DNA of 64,000 bases from Mucilaginibacter pankratovii. GTDB lineage: Bacteria; Bacteroidota; Bacteroidia; Sphingobacteriales; Sphingobacteriaceae. The DNA lies in the NCBI RefSeq assembly GCF_014773265.1, contig NZ_JACWMY010000003.1, positions 248,001 through 312,000 on the forward strand, given 5' to 3'. Made by a program: the position numbers and the translations under genes. Below are positions 16,145 to 25,035 of this stretch, piece by piece. The notes under the pieces are model-generated. The model worked only from the letters and a program-made list of their open reading frames with translations. It was not told the DNA's origin and made no database searches. The stretch's first letter is position 1. The number at the start of each line of letters is the position of its first letter.

Positions 16145-16864
16145 TTACTCTTTATGCACATCCTTAAACTGCAACATTTCGGCAAGGCGCAGCTCTTTTT
16201 CGGTATCAAAACCGCAGGATGTTGTAAACTCTTTAGGGTTAGCGTAAGTACCAAAAAGCATATCCCACCAAACAATGTCGCCGTAGTTACTGGTGTGTTT
16301 CTCGTATTCGTGGTGGATACGGTGCATCTCGGGCCGTTGAAATACATAGCCTACCCATTTTGGGGTTTTTATGTTGGTGTGGTAAAAAAACTCGCCCAGT
16401 GCGGTGCAGAGGGTGTAAATGGCACCGGCTTCGGGGTTTAAGCCCAGCAAGGTATACACCAGCAGGCTGCCGATAATGGAGTTTACCAGCATCTCTAAGG
16501 GGTGTTTGTAAAAGGAGGTGATTACCTCTATGCGCTGGGCGCTATGATGGATCTGATGAAAGCGTGTCCACAAAAAATCGCTTTCGTGGCGCCAGCGGTG
16601 CCACCAGTAAAAAATAAACGTGGCTATAAAATAAGCAATAACGCCGCCAAGCCAGTTGGGTAAATGGCTTGACAGGTTGAACAGCGAATAAGCGGAGAGC
16701 CATTTTTCCCAGCTGAAACCGGCAGCCACAACAATAAGCAGTTGCGCAAAGTTAATGGCCAGTACGCGGATGGTCCAAGTGGGTACGGCGGGCAGTTTCC
16801 AGCCGGGGATGATTTTTTCTATCAGGAAACAGATAGCGAAGCAGATCAAAATAATGGTAAGCAT
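16145..16864 (-). CDS. Sterol desaturase / fatty acid hydroxylase family protein
   Basis: An integral membrane di-iron enzyme of 239 residues. Hydrophobic segments span roughly residues 1-20, 30-50, 65-85 and 115-150. The histidine clusters of the superfamily are present: WWHRWRHESDFLW with FHQIHHSA near 86-110, YHTN near 165, and HRIHHEYEKHTSNYGD near 181-196. Such enzymes hydroxylate or desaturate lipids; the substrate here is unknown. It follows the Crp/Fnr regulator by 74 bp in the same direction, so the two may form one unit, with the regulator controlling it. Confidence 0.88.
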   Translation of the reverse strand: MLTIILICFAICFLIEKIIPGWKLPAVPTWTIRVLAINFAQLLIVVAAGFSWEKWLSAYSLFNLSSHLPNWLGGVIAYFIATFIFYWWHRWRHESDFLWTRFHQIHHSAQRIEVITSFYKHPLEMLVNSIIGSLLVYTLLGLNPEAGAIYTLCTALGEFFYHTNIKTPKWVGYVFQRPEMHRIHHEYEKHTSNYGDIVWWDMLFGTYANPKEFTTSCGFDTEKELRLAEMLQFKDVHKE

Positions 16865-16938
16865 AAGATTTGTTTTTTTATCAAATCTCGATGCAAAGGC
16901 GGCTGATAAGGTTTGACTAAAGTCAAAAAACAGGATCG

Positions 16939-17508
16939 CTAAACTTTTGCCCTTATTCTGCTGAGGGTTTCCTGCTTAATGCTGAGGTAGCTGGCAATTT
17001 GCCCTAAGGTGGCTTTTTGCAAAATGCCCGGGTAGGCCAGCAGCAGGGCATCGTATCGCTGCTTTGCCGTTAGCGTTTGCAGGGCGATTGATCGCTCTTC
17101 GCTTTTTATGTAGTATTGCTCGGTAATGAGCCGGCCTGTAAGATTAAACCCGGGGAAGGTTTTGTATAGCTGCTGCAACTGATCCCAATTGATGGATTGC
17201 AGTACACTGTTCTCTAAAATCTGGATATTCTCAAACGATGGCTTCCTGGAGAAGAAACTGTATACCGATACGATGATATCGCCCTGCCCCATAAACCAAC
17301 TGGTATAATCGCTGCCGTTTTTTTGATAGAAGGCCCGTATAAACCCTTCTTTTATAAAGTAGATGCGCTGCGATACCTGGCCGGCTTTTAGTATAATGGC
17401 TTTCCTGTTAAAGCGCTCTTCAATTAAGTGCAATTTTATTTCCTGCTGTATGGCCGGCGATAATATGGTAATATTGTTAAGCGTTTGTATAAGGCTGTTG
17501 GCTTCCAT
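16939..17508 (-). CDS. Crp/Fnr family transcriptional regulator
   Basis: A 189-residue protein with a cyclic-nucleotide-binding-type beta barrel (IILKAGQVSQRIYFIKEGFIRAF near 38-60) and a C-terminal helix-turn-helix (ATLGQIASYLSIKQETLSRIRAKV, 165-189). No Fe-S cysteine cluster of Fnr type is visible and the phosphate-binding cassette is degenerate, so it may not bind cAMP. This short-tailed type is widespread in Bacteroidota. It is divergent from the lipoprotein gene at 17602 and upstream of the desaturase-family gene, which are its likely targets. Confidence 0.88.
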   Translation of the reverse strand: MEANSLIQTLNNITILSPAIQQEIKLHLIEERFNRKAIILKAGQVSQRIYFIKEGFIRAFYQKNGSDYTSWFMGQGDIIVSVYSFFSRKPSFENIQILENSVLQSINWDQLQQLYKTFPGFNLTGRLITEQYYIKSEERSIALQTLTAKQRYDALLLAYPGILQKATLGQIASYLSIKQETLSRIRAKV

Positions 17509-17601
17509 GATGTTAATAGGGCTATTTGCAAGCTTAACTATTGCGTAAAACTAATTTGCGTTTATAACGTAATAATACATACTATTACCCATCCCCAGGC
17601 T

Positions 17602-18126
17602 ATGAAAAAAAAATTGATCTTATTTGCCCTGTGCGCATTTATCTGCGCAAGCTGCGGCACCGTACAATCCATCATTAAATCCAGCTTTCCGTATACGGCA
17701 ACGTTGGTTATACCGGCATCATCTGCTACCGGCACCACCCTCACGGCCATTAGCCAGGGTAACAGCTTCGACCAAAACTTTGCAAAAAACGGCAACAACG
17801 GGGCCCGGGTAAGCGATGTACACATCGTTTCGGCCAAAATGGTAGCCACTATTCCGTCCGATTTTAACATCGGCAACCTGGTATCGGCAAAAATATACAT
17901 GGCCAAAGCAAACGGAGATGGTGAGGTGATGGTGGCATCGCGTACGGATATAGGCTCAAACAGCGGCAATAACATTGTGCTGGATATTGATAACACCCAC
18001 TTTTTAGATGAGCTGGTGCGCGAAAAAAGCGTGCGCATAAAAATGGTTTACCAGCTGAGGAACAAAATAAGCCTTGATGCCAGCTTAAGGGTGGTGCTGG
18101 GTATTACCGCCGACCCGACAAAGTAA
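17602..18126 (+). CDS. Lipoprotein of unknown function
   Basis: A 174-residue protein from the ATG at 17602. The signal peptide MKKKLILFALCAFICASC ends in a lipobox cysteine at residue 18. The mature part is rich in Ser, Thr and Val and probably all-beta (TATLVIPASSATGTTLTAIS, then SAKMVATIPSDFNIGNLVSAKIYM). No known domain was recognised. The frame is open 117 bp further upstream, but that extension overlaps the divergent regulator gene and would bury the signal peptide. It is convergent with the TonB-domain gene, with only 7 bp between them. Confidence 0.8.
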   Translation: MKKKLILFALCAFICASCGTVQSIIKSSFPYTATLVIPASSATGTTLTAISQGNSFDQNFAKNGNNGARVSDVHIVSAKMVATIPSDFNIGNLVSAKIYMAKANGDGEVMVASRTDIGSNSGNNIVLDIDNTHFLDELVREKSVRIKMVYQLRNKISLDASLRVVLGITADPTK

Positions 18127-18133
18127 ACTGGAA

Positions 18134-19093
18134 TTACTGCAGTACAAAATTTACCGGCACGGCGTAGGTTACCCTTACGGGCTTGCCAAAGCGTGTTCCG
18201 GGGATCCACAGGGGCGACCGTTTTATTACCCGCGTGGCTTCCTTATCCAACCCCGGGCTTACCGATTTTTGTACCCTTACATCGGTAATGCGGCCATCTT
18301 TTTCAACAACAAACTGCAAAACAACAATGCGGTATATTTCGTTTTTTCGTTCGATATCGGGATAGATAATGTTTTTGCCCAGGTAGCTGCCAAATGCCTT
18401 GGTTCCGCCGTCGAATTTGGGGCTCGTCATCCTGCTGCCGGCATAGGCGGAGCTTAAGCCGGCGCTATCGATAGCGGTGCCCGATATCAGCGCGCCATCT
18501 TTATATGTTTCAGTAAAGGTAAGCTTCATGTTTTTGTCAATACCCTTCCAGGTGCCATTGCGCCTGCCATCTCTAACCGGGCCTTCTTCATCTATATAAG
18601 CAAACTTGTTATTAAAGCCCCTGTAATACCCTTGCCCTTCGGCTACCTGGGATGTGCCAAGCGAATCGAGATTGGTGATAATAAGGTAGTCGTTTGCAAA
18701 ATGATTGTCGGTTTTAACACTATCGGGATATTTTATCAACCGGTATAATTTTCCGTTGGGATAAAACTCAAAGCCATTGCCCACCCGGCCTTTATCAGTG
18801 TATTGGTACAGGCTCTCTCTGTTGCCGTTTTCAAAAAAGCTGGTATACTGGCCCATATACCTTGGCGGATCTATCTTAGCGGATTTTCCTATCGCCTTGG
18901 CTTTGCCATTTTTATAATACTCCGAAACGTTATAAAGGGTGGAGCCCGTATCCGGTGGTTTTACCACCCGCATATAATCGGCGCTATCTAATTTGTCTAC
19001 GTACCGGCCTCCGTTTTTAAGGAAGTACACATTTTGCTGCGCATAGCCGGCAAATACGGCGAGTGTTAAAAGAGAAGTAAAAAACAGTTTCAT
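18134..19093 (-). CDS. TonB C-terminal domain protein with MORN-like repeats
   Basis: A 319-residue exported protein (signal peptide MKLFFTSLLTLAVFAGYAQ). Residues about 55-145 hold toxin_MORN-like repeats (EYYKNGKAKAIG, SFFENGNRESLYQY, EFYPNGKLYRLIKY). The C-terminus (about 225-319) is a TonB_C domain: VVLQFVVEKDGRITDVRVQKSVSPGLDKEATRVIKRSPLWIPG in order, ending YAVPVNFVLQ. Proteins of this plan are common in Bacteroidota. The lack of an N-terminal TonB transmembrane anchor and Pro-rich spacer makes a role as the main energy transducer unlikely. Confidence 0.85.
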   Translation of the reverse strand: MKLFFTSLLTLAVFAGYAQQNVYFLKNGGRYVDKLDSADYMRVVKPPDTGSTLYNVSEYYKNGKAKAIGKSAKIDPPRYMGQYTSFFENGNRESLYQYTDKGRVGNGFEFYPNGKLYRLIKYPDSVKTDNHFANDYLIITNLDSLGTSQVAEGQGYYRGFNNKFAYIDEEGPVRDGRRNGTWKGIDKNMKLTFTETYKDGALISGTAIDSAGLSSAYAGSRMTSPKFDGGTKAFGSYLGKNIIYPDIERKNEIYRIVVLQFVVEKDGRITDVRVQKSVSPGLDKEATRVIKRSPLWIPGTRFGKPVRVTYAVPVNFVLQ

Positions 19094-19125
19094 TAAATAA
19101 AAAAGGGCTTCTTATAGCCGCTAAT

Positions 19126-19476
19126 TTATTTAATTAATTTGTTATTGGCGTCCGGGAAGATCAAAATGGGCTCGTAACTGCGCGCTTCTTCGGCTTCCAT
19201 GTAAGCGTAACTCATAATGATGATGATATCGCCTACCTGCGCCAGCCTCGCGGTTGCGCCGTTAAGGCATACTGTACCGCTGCCGCGTTCGCCCTTTATC
19301 ACATAAGTTTCAAAGCGGGCGCCGTTATTGTTGTTTACTATCTGTACCTTTTCGTTGGGTATAATATTGGCGGCTTCTATCAGGTCTTCATCTATGGTAA
19401 TACTGCCAACGTAATTCAGTTCGGCCTGTGTTACCTTAACGCGATGGAGCTTTGATTTTAAAATCTCGATAATCAT
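19126..19476 (-). CDS. panD: Aspartate 1-decarboxylase
   Basis: A pyruvoyl enzyme making beta-alanine from aspartate for pantothenate and CoA. The 116-residue precursor has the self-cleavage site G24-S25 in [10 protein letters not shown], where Ser25 becomes the pyruvoyl group, and the conserved CLNGATARL near residues 70-78. Length and start are normal. panC lies 220 bp upstream on the same strand, but panD has its own promoter in the gap, so the two pantothenate genes are neighbours with possibly separate transcripts. Confidence 0.96.
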   Translation of the reverse strand: MIIEILKSKLHRVKVTQAELNYVGSITIDEDLIEAANIIPNEKVQIVNNNNGARFETYVIKGERGSGTVCLNGATARLAQVGDIIIIMSYAYMEAEEARSYEPILIFPDANNKLIK

Positions 19477-19549
19477 AATTGACGGTCATCTCTCAATAAT
19501 CCTACCACTTATCCATGTGCAACAAAGCGGCAACCTAAAAATGACGGTG

Positions 19550-19581
19550 CAAAGATACGAGTATTTTTAGTCCGTGGTCAA
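19550..19581 (-). promoter_or_regulatory. panD promoter (-33 TTG, 21-bp spacer, TATCTTTG)
   Basis: On the minus strand TTG (19579-19581) and TATCTTTG (19550-19557) are 21 bp apart, matching the Bacteroidota sigma-A layout. The -7 box is 73 bp upstream of the panD ATG. Confidence 0.6.
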
Positions 19582-19696
19582 TAGCTAATAGTTCATGACT
19601 GATGGTTCATAGATGATATTAGTTTTGAGGACTGAGTGCCATAAGGTCAGTATCTTATTACTGAGCGGCTATGAACTATGATCCATTTACTATCAA

Positions 19697-20527
19697 CTAC
19701 CGTATCACCACGTTATCTATCAGCCGGGTTTTGCCTACCCGTGCCGCGGTAAGCGCAATTATTGATGTGGAGCTTTCATCGGCAGGCAGCAGCGTTTTGC
19801 CGTCGGCAATTTCAATGTATTCGGGCTCAACGCCGGGTTCGCTTTGTAGCATGGCCATGGCATCCTGCTCTAACTGAAAAATTTTGTTTACATCAAAATT
19901 GGCTTTAAGCCAGTTTAAAGTTTTCGATAAGATAAGCGAATGCTGCCGGTCATCAGCCGTTAAATGGATATTTCGCGAGCTCATGGCCAGGCCGCCTGGT
20001 TCGCGCTCTATGGGGCACATTACCAGCTGTACAGGGATCTTAAGTAATTCAACCATCCGGCTTATCACCATAAATTGCTGATAATCTTTTTGCCCTAAAT
20101 AAAGCCTGGTTGGCTTTACAATATCAAGCAGTTTATAAACTACCTGCGTTACCCCCTGGTAATGCCCGGGGCGAAACTCACCCTCCAGCAAAAACTCCAG
20201 CGGGCCTATGTTTAAATGCCAATGCTCATTATCATCATAAATTTCTGACACGGGCGGATGGAACAAAATATCGCATTCCGCAGCCTCCAGTTTGCTTATA
20301 TCGGTGGCTATAGGGCGCGGGTAGTTCTCCAGGTCTTTTGGGTCGGTAAACTGTGTTGGGTTCACAAAAATGCTGCAAACAACTACGTCGTTGCCGGCTT
20401 TGGCTTGTTCTATTAACGAAATATGGCCGCGGTGCAACGCGCCCAATGTGGGTACAAAGCCAACGGTTTTGCCGTTTAACGAGGCTAAATATTGCTGAAT
20501 TTCGCTTCGGGTGCTGAATATTTTCAA
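19697..20527 (-). CDS. panC: Pantothenate synthetase
   Basis: It joins pantoate and beta-alanine with ATP to give pantothenate. The 276-residue protein has the nucleotidyltransferase HIGH-type motif in PTLGALHRGHISLIEQA near residues 26-42, GQKDYQQF near 147-154, and the KMSKS-like SSRNIHL near 182-188. It lies in tandem with panD, whose product is one of its substrates. Start and length are normal. Confidence 0.97.
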   Translation of the reverse strand: MKIFSTRSEIQQYLASLNGKTVGFVPTLGALHRGHISLIEQAKAGNDVVVCSIFVNPTQFTDPKDLENYPRPIATDISKLEAAECDILFHPPVSEIYDDNEHWHLNIGPLEFLLEGEFRPGHYQGVTQVVYKLLDIVKPTRLYLGQKDYQQFMVISRMVELLKIPVQLVMCPIEREPGGLAMSSRNIHLTADDRQHSLILSKTLNWLKANFDVNKIFQLEQDAMAMLQSEPGVEPEYIEIADGKTLLPADESSTSIIALTAARVGKTRLIDNVVIR

Positions 20528-20601
20528 TTGATTTTTGGCTGGAAAAATTTGCTAAAGGTGGGCAATAGATTAAAAATTACCAAATAGGCTTGCATTATTG
20601 G

Positions 20602-20632
20602 TTGCCAGTTGATATAATAATGCTTATATTTG
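20602..20632 (+). promoter_or_regulatory. Promoter of the GT5-like gene
   Basis: TTG at 20602-20604 and TATATTTG at 20625-20632 are 20 bp apart, an excellent match to the phylum consensus. The ATG follows 49 bp after the -7 box. The gap is shared with the divergent panC. Confidence 0.7.
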
Positions 20633-20681
20633 CAGACTCAAATTTTTTGACTTCTTTACATTTTAAAATTCTGATTTAGTG

Positions 20682-21506
20682 ATGGGTAAATCTAAGCTTT
20701 TGTTCATAACTCATGAAATGTCTCCTTTCCTCGAACTCACAAAAATTGCCGAAATAACACGCCAGCTTCCGCAAGCAATGCAGGAAAAAGGTTACGAAAT
20801 ACGCATTTTAATGCCGCGTTTCGGGAATATCAATGAGCGCAGGAACCGTTTACATGAAGTTATCCGTTTATCAGGGATGAATATTATTATCAACGATAAT
20901 GATAACCCGCTGATTATAAAAGTAGCATCTATCCCGGCAGCACGTATGCAGGTTTACTTTTTAGATAACGAAGAATATTTTCAGCGTAAGCATGTATTTG
21001 CCGATAAAGACGGTAAATTTTATGCCGATAACGACGAGCGCATGATCTTCTTTTGTAAAGGTGCGTTAGAAACCGTTAAGAAACTGGGCTGGGCACCGGA
21101 TGTGATCCATTGCCATGGCTGGATGAGTGCTTTGGTGCCTGCGTATTTAAAAACCACGTACAAAGACGACCCTACCTTTAAAAACTCAAAAGTGGTTTAC
21201 TCTATTTACGAAAACGAGTTTACTGAAAAAATGGATGCTGATTTTGCACGTAAAGCCGTTATGGGCGATATGACAGAAGCACATACCGAAGTATACAAAG
21301 AAGGTACCAACTCGGCCATGTATGCGGGTGCTATACAATACAGCGATGGTATTGTACTGGCCAGCGAAAACATCAATGGTGATGTGTTAAATAATGTTAA
21401 AAACAGCAATAAATCGGTGTTGGATTACGTTTCCACTGCAGATTACGAAAATTATTACAATTTTTACGACGAAATCACCAGCGACGAATTGGTGCATGTT
21501 GCATAA
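20682..21506 (+). CDS. Glycogen/starch synthase N-terminal domain protein
   Basis: A 274-residue protein matching only the N-terminal half of GT5 glycogen synthases: KLLFITHEMSPFLELTKIAE (residues 4-23), PRFGNINERRNRLHEVIRLSG, and DVIHCHGWMSALVPAYLKT near 145-163. The C-terminal Rossmann domain with the nucleotide-sugar ExxxxxxxE site is absent, and the gene ends with its own stop, not a frameshift. The Lys of KxGGL is replaced by LTKIAE. It is followed after 15 bp by the DUF4270 gene. Stand-alone copies next to panC and DUF4270 are recurrent in this phylum (from memory). A catalytic role is doubtful. Confidence 0.8.
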   Translation: MGKSKLLFITHEMSPFLELTKIAEITRQLPQAMQEKGYEIRILMPRFGNINERRNRLHEVIRLSGMNIIINDNDNPLIIKVASIPAARMQVYFLDNEEYFQRKHVFADKDGKFYADNDERMIFFCKGALETVKKLGWAPDVIHCHGWMSALVPAYLKTTYKDDPTFKNSKVVYSIYENEFTEKMDADFARKAVMGDMTEAHTEVYKEGTNSAMYAGAIQYSDGIVLASENINGDVLNNVKNSNKSVLDYVSTADYENYYNFYDEITSDELVHVA

Positions 21507-21521
21507 GCTTTAAAACTATAT

Positions 21522-22910
21522 ATGAAATTTTACAAATTAGGCTTATTAACCCTGTTAATAAGTCTTTTTATTTTGAGTAGCTGTAAAAACCAGGACGGCA
21601 TAGGTTTAGGTGTTGATGCCGGAAACCAGCTTAACGGAACCTTGCTTGCCGATACTAACATAGTCGTAACCAATGTTTTAGAAGACTCTGTAGTTACATC
21701 GGCCCTTTTTAGAACGCCACTTTCTTACTTTAAGGACCCTGAGTTTGGCGTAACAGAATCTAATATTGCTGCACAGCTAACTTTACCCGGCGGCGTGGCT
21801 TATACACTGCCTACTGGTACAATCAGTATCGATTCTGTGTTATTGGTGCTACCATACGCATCATCAGGGTTTTACGGCGATTCACTTACGTCCAAATACA
21901 AAATAAATGTTCACCAATTAAACGAAAAGTACGTTTCCCAAACTTACTATAATATCAAACAGTGGGACTACTCTCCTACATTATTGGGTACAAAAACTTT
22001 TACCGCGCGCTCACACGATACTATCAAAATAGTTGATGTTGTAAAAGGCGGCAACGATACTTTAAAAAAGGTGTCCCCTCAAATTCGGATTCCAATTAAT
22101 CCTGATTTTATTGGCGGGGGTAATTTTTTTGAAGGGCCTACCACGGTTCGTTCGTCTACCCTTGCGTTTCAAAATAATATAAAAGGGATTTACCTTACGC
22201 TTGATAAAGCAGGCACCACCGGGCCGGGCGGTAATCTTATGTTGTCGATGGATTCTGCCCGTATAGCTGTTTATTTTAAAGCGAATAACGCGGGCGTTAT
22301 AGATACAACGCTAATATCATTACCGGTATCTACAGGCAGCCATATGGCATCTATTAAGCATACCTACAGTGCTAAGGTACAAGCTTCTTTAAATAAAACC
22401 TCAACAGACGGACTCATCTACCTGCAAGGGCTTGCCGGTTTAAGGGCCAAGGTAGAATTTCCAAATATTAAAAGTACGTTTGCATCCGTTGGGGGCGACG
22501 TGATTATTAACCGTGCAGAATTAGTTATTAAGGCGGCACCGGGTACAACGGTTCCTTTTGCAGCATTAAGCAGGCTTACCATGTATCAGCTCGATCTGGC
22601 AAAACAGCGGATCAGGATACAGGATGCGTCAACAAGCGACCCGAGAGGGGTTAACGGGCCATCGTTCTTCAGCGGTTTTTACAACAAGGCAAACGGCGAA
22701 TACCATTTCCTGGTTACAGCCTACATTCAGGACCTTGTTAGAGGTAAAACGGTAGACTACGGCACCTACATAGCGCCGGTAGACCCTACGCTTGCTACGC
22801 TGATAAACATCAACCCCACAGCAACGTATGCCGAGCGTACTATAACGCCGGCTAAAAACTCGCCTTCGCGCATCAAGCTCAATATTATCTACACCAAGAT
22901 AAATCAATAG
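21522..22910 (+). CDS. DUF4270 lipoprotein
   Basis: A 462-residue lipoprotein: signal peptide KFYKLGLLTLLISLFILSSC with lipobox LSSC (Cys at residue 21), and then the DUF4270 pattern (GIGLGVDAGNQLNGTLLADTNI, and later beta-rich segments ending in AERTITPAKNSPSRIKLNIIYTKI). Probably outer-membrane attached and surface exposed, but the function is unknown. It follows the GT5-like gene closely and precedes a strong hairpin, so these two form one operon. Confidence 0.88.
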   Translation: MKFYKLGLLTLLISLFILSSCKNQDGIGLGVDAGNQLNGTLLADTNIVVTNVLEDSVVTSALFRTPLSYFKDPEFGVTESNIAAQLTLPGGVAYTLPTGTISIDSVLLVLPYASSGFYGDSLTSKYKINVHQLNEKYVSQTYYNIKQWDYSPTLLGTKTFTARSHDTIKIVDVVKGGNDTLKKVSPQIRIPINPDFIGGGNFFEGPTTVRSSTLAFQNNIKGIYLTLDKAGTTGPGGNLMLSMDSARIAVYFKANNAGVIDTTLISLPVSTGSHMASIKHTYSAKVQASLNKTSTDGLIYLQGLAGLRAKVEFPNIKSTFASVGGDVIINRAELVIKAAPGTTVPFAALSRLTMYQLDLAKQRIRIQDASTSDPRGVNGPSFFSGFYNKANGEYHFLVTAYIQDLVRGKTVDYGTYIAPVDPTLATLININPTATYAERTITPAKNSPSRIKLNIIYTKINQ

Positions 22911-22926
22911 CCAGCACAACTTATCC

Positions 22927-22966
22927 GCAAAATCCATGTTTATTAAGTAATAGACATGGATTTTGC
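22927..22966 (+). terminator. Hairpin ending the GT5-DUF4270 operon
   Basis: A perfect 13-bp stem (GCAAAATCCATGT, 22927-22939, with 22954-22966) around a 14-nt loop. The 3' arm contains TTTT but no long U-tract follows. It separates the DUF4270 gene from glmS. Confidence 0.65.
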
Positions 22967-23010
22967 TGTATTAAGATTATTTTTACGGCGATACATCTAA
23001 ACTTTAATAT

Positions 23011-24846
23011 ATGTGCGGTATAGTTGGTTATATAGGTTACCGGGATGCATATCCTATTATAATAAAAGGTTTACACAGGCTGGAATACCGCGGCTACGAC
23101 AGCGCCGGTATAGCCCTTGCAGATAAAGGCCTGAAGGTTTATAAAAAAGCCGGTAAGGTTAGCGATCTGGAGAACTTTGTAAAAGGCCTTACACTTACTG
23201 CTACTGCAGGTATGGGCCACACGCGCTGGGCCACTCACGGCGCACCAAGCGACCGTAATTCGCACCCTCACTCATCGGCCGACCGCAAGCTTACCATCAT
23301 CCATAACGGGATCATTGAAAATTATGTGGTGCTTAAAGAGGCGCTGACAGCTAAAGGGCATACTTTTAAAAGTGATACCGATACAGAAGTACTGATCCAC
23401 CTGGTGGAGGATATTCAAAAAACTACGGGGTTAGGTCTGCAGGAATCTGTGCGCCTTGCCCTTAACCGCGTGGTTGGTGCATACGCTATTGTAATTATGA
23501 GCGCCGACACCCCCGATGAACTGATCGCCGCCCGTAAAGGCAGCCCCATGGTAATTGGAGTTGGTAAAGGCGAATACTTTATTGCTTCGGATGCTACGCC
23601 AATAGTGGAATACACCAAGAATGTTATTTATTTAAATGATAACGAGATCGCCTACATTAAGCGCGACGACCTGCTGATCAAAAACATCGACAATACGGTG
23701 CAAACCCCGTACATACAAGAGCTTTCTTTAAAGCTGGAGATGCTGGAAAAAGGCGGCTACGACCACTTTATGATGAAGGAGATCTACGAGCAGCCGCGCT
23801 CTATCCGCGATTGCCTGCGGGGGCGTATTTATCCGACAAAAGGATTGGTACAATTAGGGGGCATCAAAGAGTATGTGGAGAAACTGAAAAATATCGACCG
23901 TATTATCATTGTAGCCTGCGGCACATCATGGCATGCCGGCCTCGTTGGAGAGTACCTGATAGAAGAATACGCGCGCGTGCCTGTAGAGGTTGAATACGCA
24001 TCTGAATTTAGGTATCGCAACCCTATTATCACATCTAAGGACCTGGTAATTGCCATTTCGCAATCCGGCGAAACGGCTGATACCATGGCTGCCATAGAAC
24101 TGGCCAAAGAGCGCGGTGCAACCATATTTGGTATTTGCAATGTGGTGGGTGCTTCTATACCGAGGCTTACCCACGCGGGAGTTTATACCCATGCCGGCCC
24201 CGAGATTGGTGTTGCGTCTACCAAAGCATTTACGGCACAGGTTACGGTATTAACTTTAATTGCGTTTTACATTGCGCAGCAAAGGGGCACCATCACCCAG
24301 GGTAAACTGGTGGAATACCTTACCGAGCTGAACGAGATACCCGACCTGGTTACGCGGGCCTTAAAAACCAACGACCAGGTGAAACTTATTGCCGAGCGTT
24401 TTAAAGATTCGCCAAACTGCTTATTCCTCGGCAGGGGAAGCTCCTTCCCTGTTGCACTGGAGGGTGCTTTAAAGCTCAAGGAGATCTCCTACATTCACGC
24501 GGAAGGTTACCCGGCTGCCGAAATGAAACACGGCCCCATAGCCCTGATTGATGCCGATATGCCGGTGATATTCATCGCCACACAAAATTCTTCGTATGAA
24601 AAGGTAGTGAGCAATATACAGGAAGTAAAGGCACGTGGCGGGCATGTTATTGCCATCGTATCCGAAGGAGATACTGATGTAAAAGAAATGGCCGAATATG
24701 TGATAGAGATACCCCAAACAGGCGAGGCCTTTGTGCCGCTGCTGGCTACCATACCCCTGCAGTTACTTGCTTACCACATAGCGGTGCTTCGCGGCTGTAA
24801 TGTAGATCAGCCGAGGAATCTGGCGAAATCGGTAACGGTAGAGTAA
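23011..24846 (+). CDS. glmS: Glutamine-fructose-6-phosphate aminotransferase
   Basis: It makes glucosamine-6-phosphate from fructose-6-phosphate and glutamine, the entry to peptidoglycan and LPS amino sugars. The 611-residue protein begins MCGIVGYIG with the N-terminal nucleophile Cys, has HTRWATHG near residue 70, and two SIS isomerase domains (IVACGTSWHAGLVG near 297, SQSGETADT near 350, GRGSSFPVALEGALKLKEISYIHAEGYPA near 478). It ends LAKSVTVE, the normal C-terminus. No glmS ribozyme is recognisable upstream. The gene is probably monocistronic and followed by a GC-rich hairpin. Confidence 0.97.
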   Translation: MCGIVGYIGYRDAYPIIIKGLHRLEYRGYDSAGIALADKGLKVYKKAGKVSDLENFVKGLTLTATAGMGHTRWATHGAPSDRNSHPHSSADRKLTIIHNGIIENYVVLKEALTAKGHTFKSDTDTEVLIHLVEDIQKTTGLGLQESVRLALNRVVGAYAIVIMSADTPDELIAARKGSPMVIGVGKGEYFIASDATPIVEYTKNVIYLNDNEIAYIKRDDLLIKNIDNTVQTPYIQELSLKLEMLEKGGYDHFMMKEIYEQPRSIRDCLRGRIYPTKGLVQLGGIKEYVEKLKNIDRIIIVACGTSWHAGLVGEYLIEEYARVPVEVEYASEFRYRNPIITSKDLVIAISQSGETADTMAAIELAKERGATIFGICNVVGASIPRLTHAGVYTHAGPEIGVASTKAFTAQVTVLTLIAFYIAQQRGTITQGKLVEYLTELNEIPDLVTRALKTNDQVKLIAERFKDSPNCLFLGRGSSFPVALEGALKLKEISYIHAEGYPAAEMKHGPIALIDADMPVIFIATQNSSYEKVVSNIQEVKARGGHVIAIVSEGDTDVKEMAEYVIEIPQTGEAFVPLLATIPLQLLAYHIAVLRGCNVDQPRNLAKSVTVE

Positions 24847-24903
24847 GATAGATTATTTGAGATGTGAGATGTGAGACAAGAAGTTTCATGTTTTGCTGAT
24901 AAG

Positions 24904-24940
24904 AGGGGCCGCTGTGGGAAACCAAAGCGGCCCCTTTGCT
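24904..24940 (+). terminator. Terminator of glmS
   Basis: AGGGGCCGCT (24904-24913) pairs perfectly with AGCGGCCCCT (24926-24935) around a 12-nt loop, followed by TTGCTTTG. It is GC-rich with a weak U-tail. Confidence 0.7.
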
Positions 24941-25002
24941 TTGTAGCTTTATCTCAATCTCAAATCTAAATTAAGGGTTATAGATAAAAACAATATTTTT
25001 AT

Positions 25003-25010
25003 TAGTTTTG
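25003..25010 (+). promoter_or_regulatory. -7 promoter element of oxyR
   Basis: TAGTTTTG matches TAnnTTTG and ends 25 bp before the oxyR ATG. Confidence 0.5.
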
Positions 25011-25035
25011 CATAGTTTATATCTATTCAAACAAG

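Noticed and set aside
22911-23010. Possible glmS ribozyme upstream of glmS
   Set aside because: The 100-bp gap contains only the hairpin ending the previous operon; none of the conserved ribozyme core elements is recognisable.
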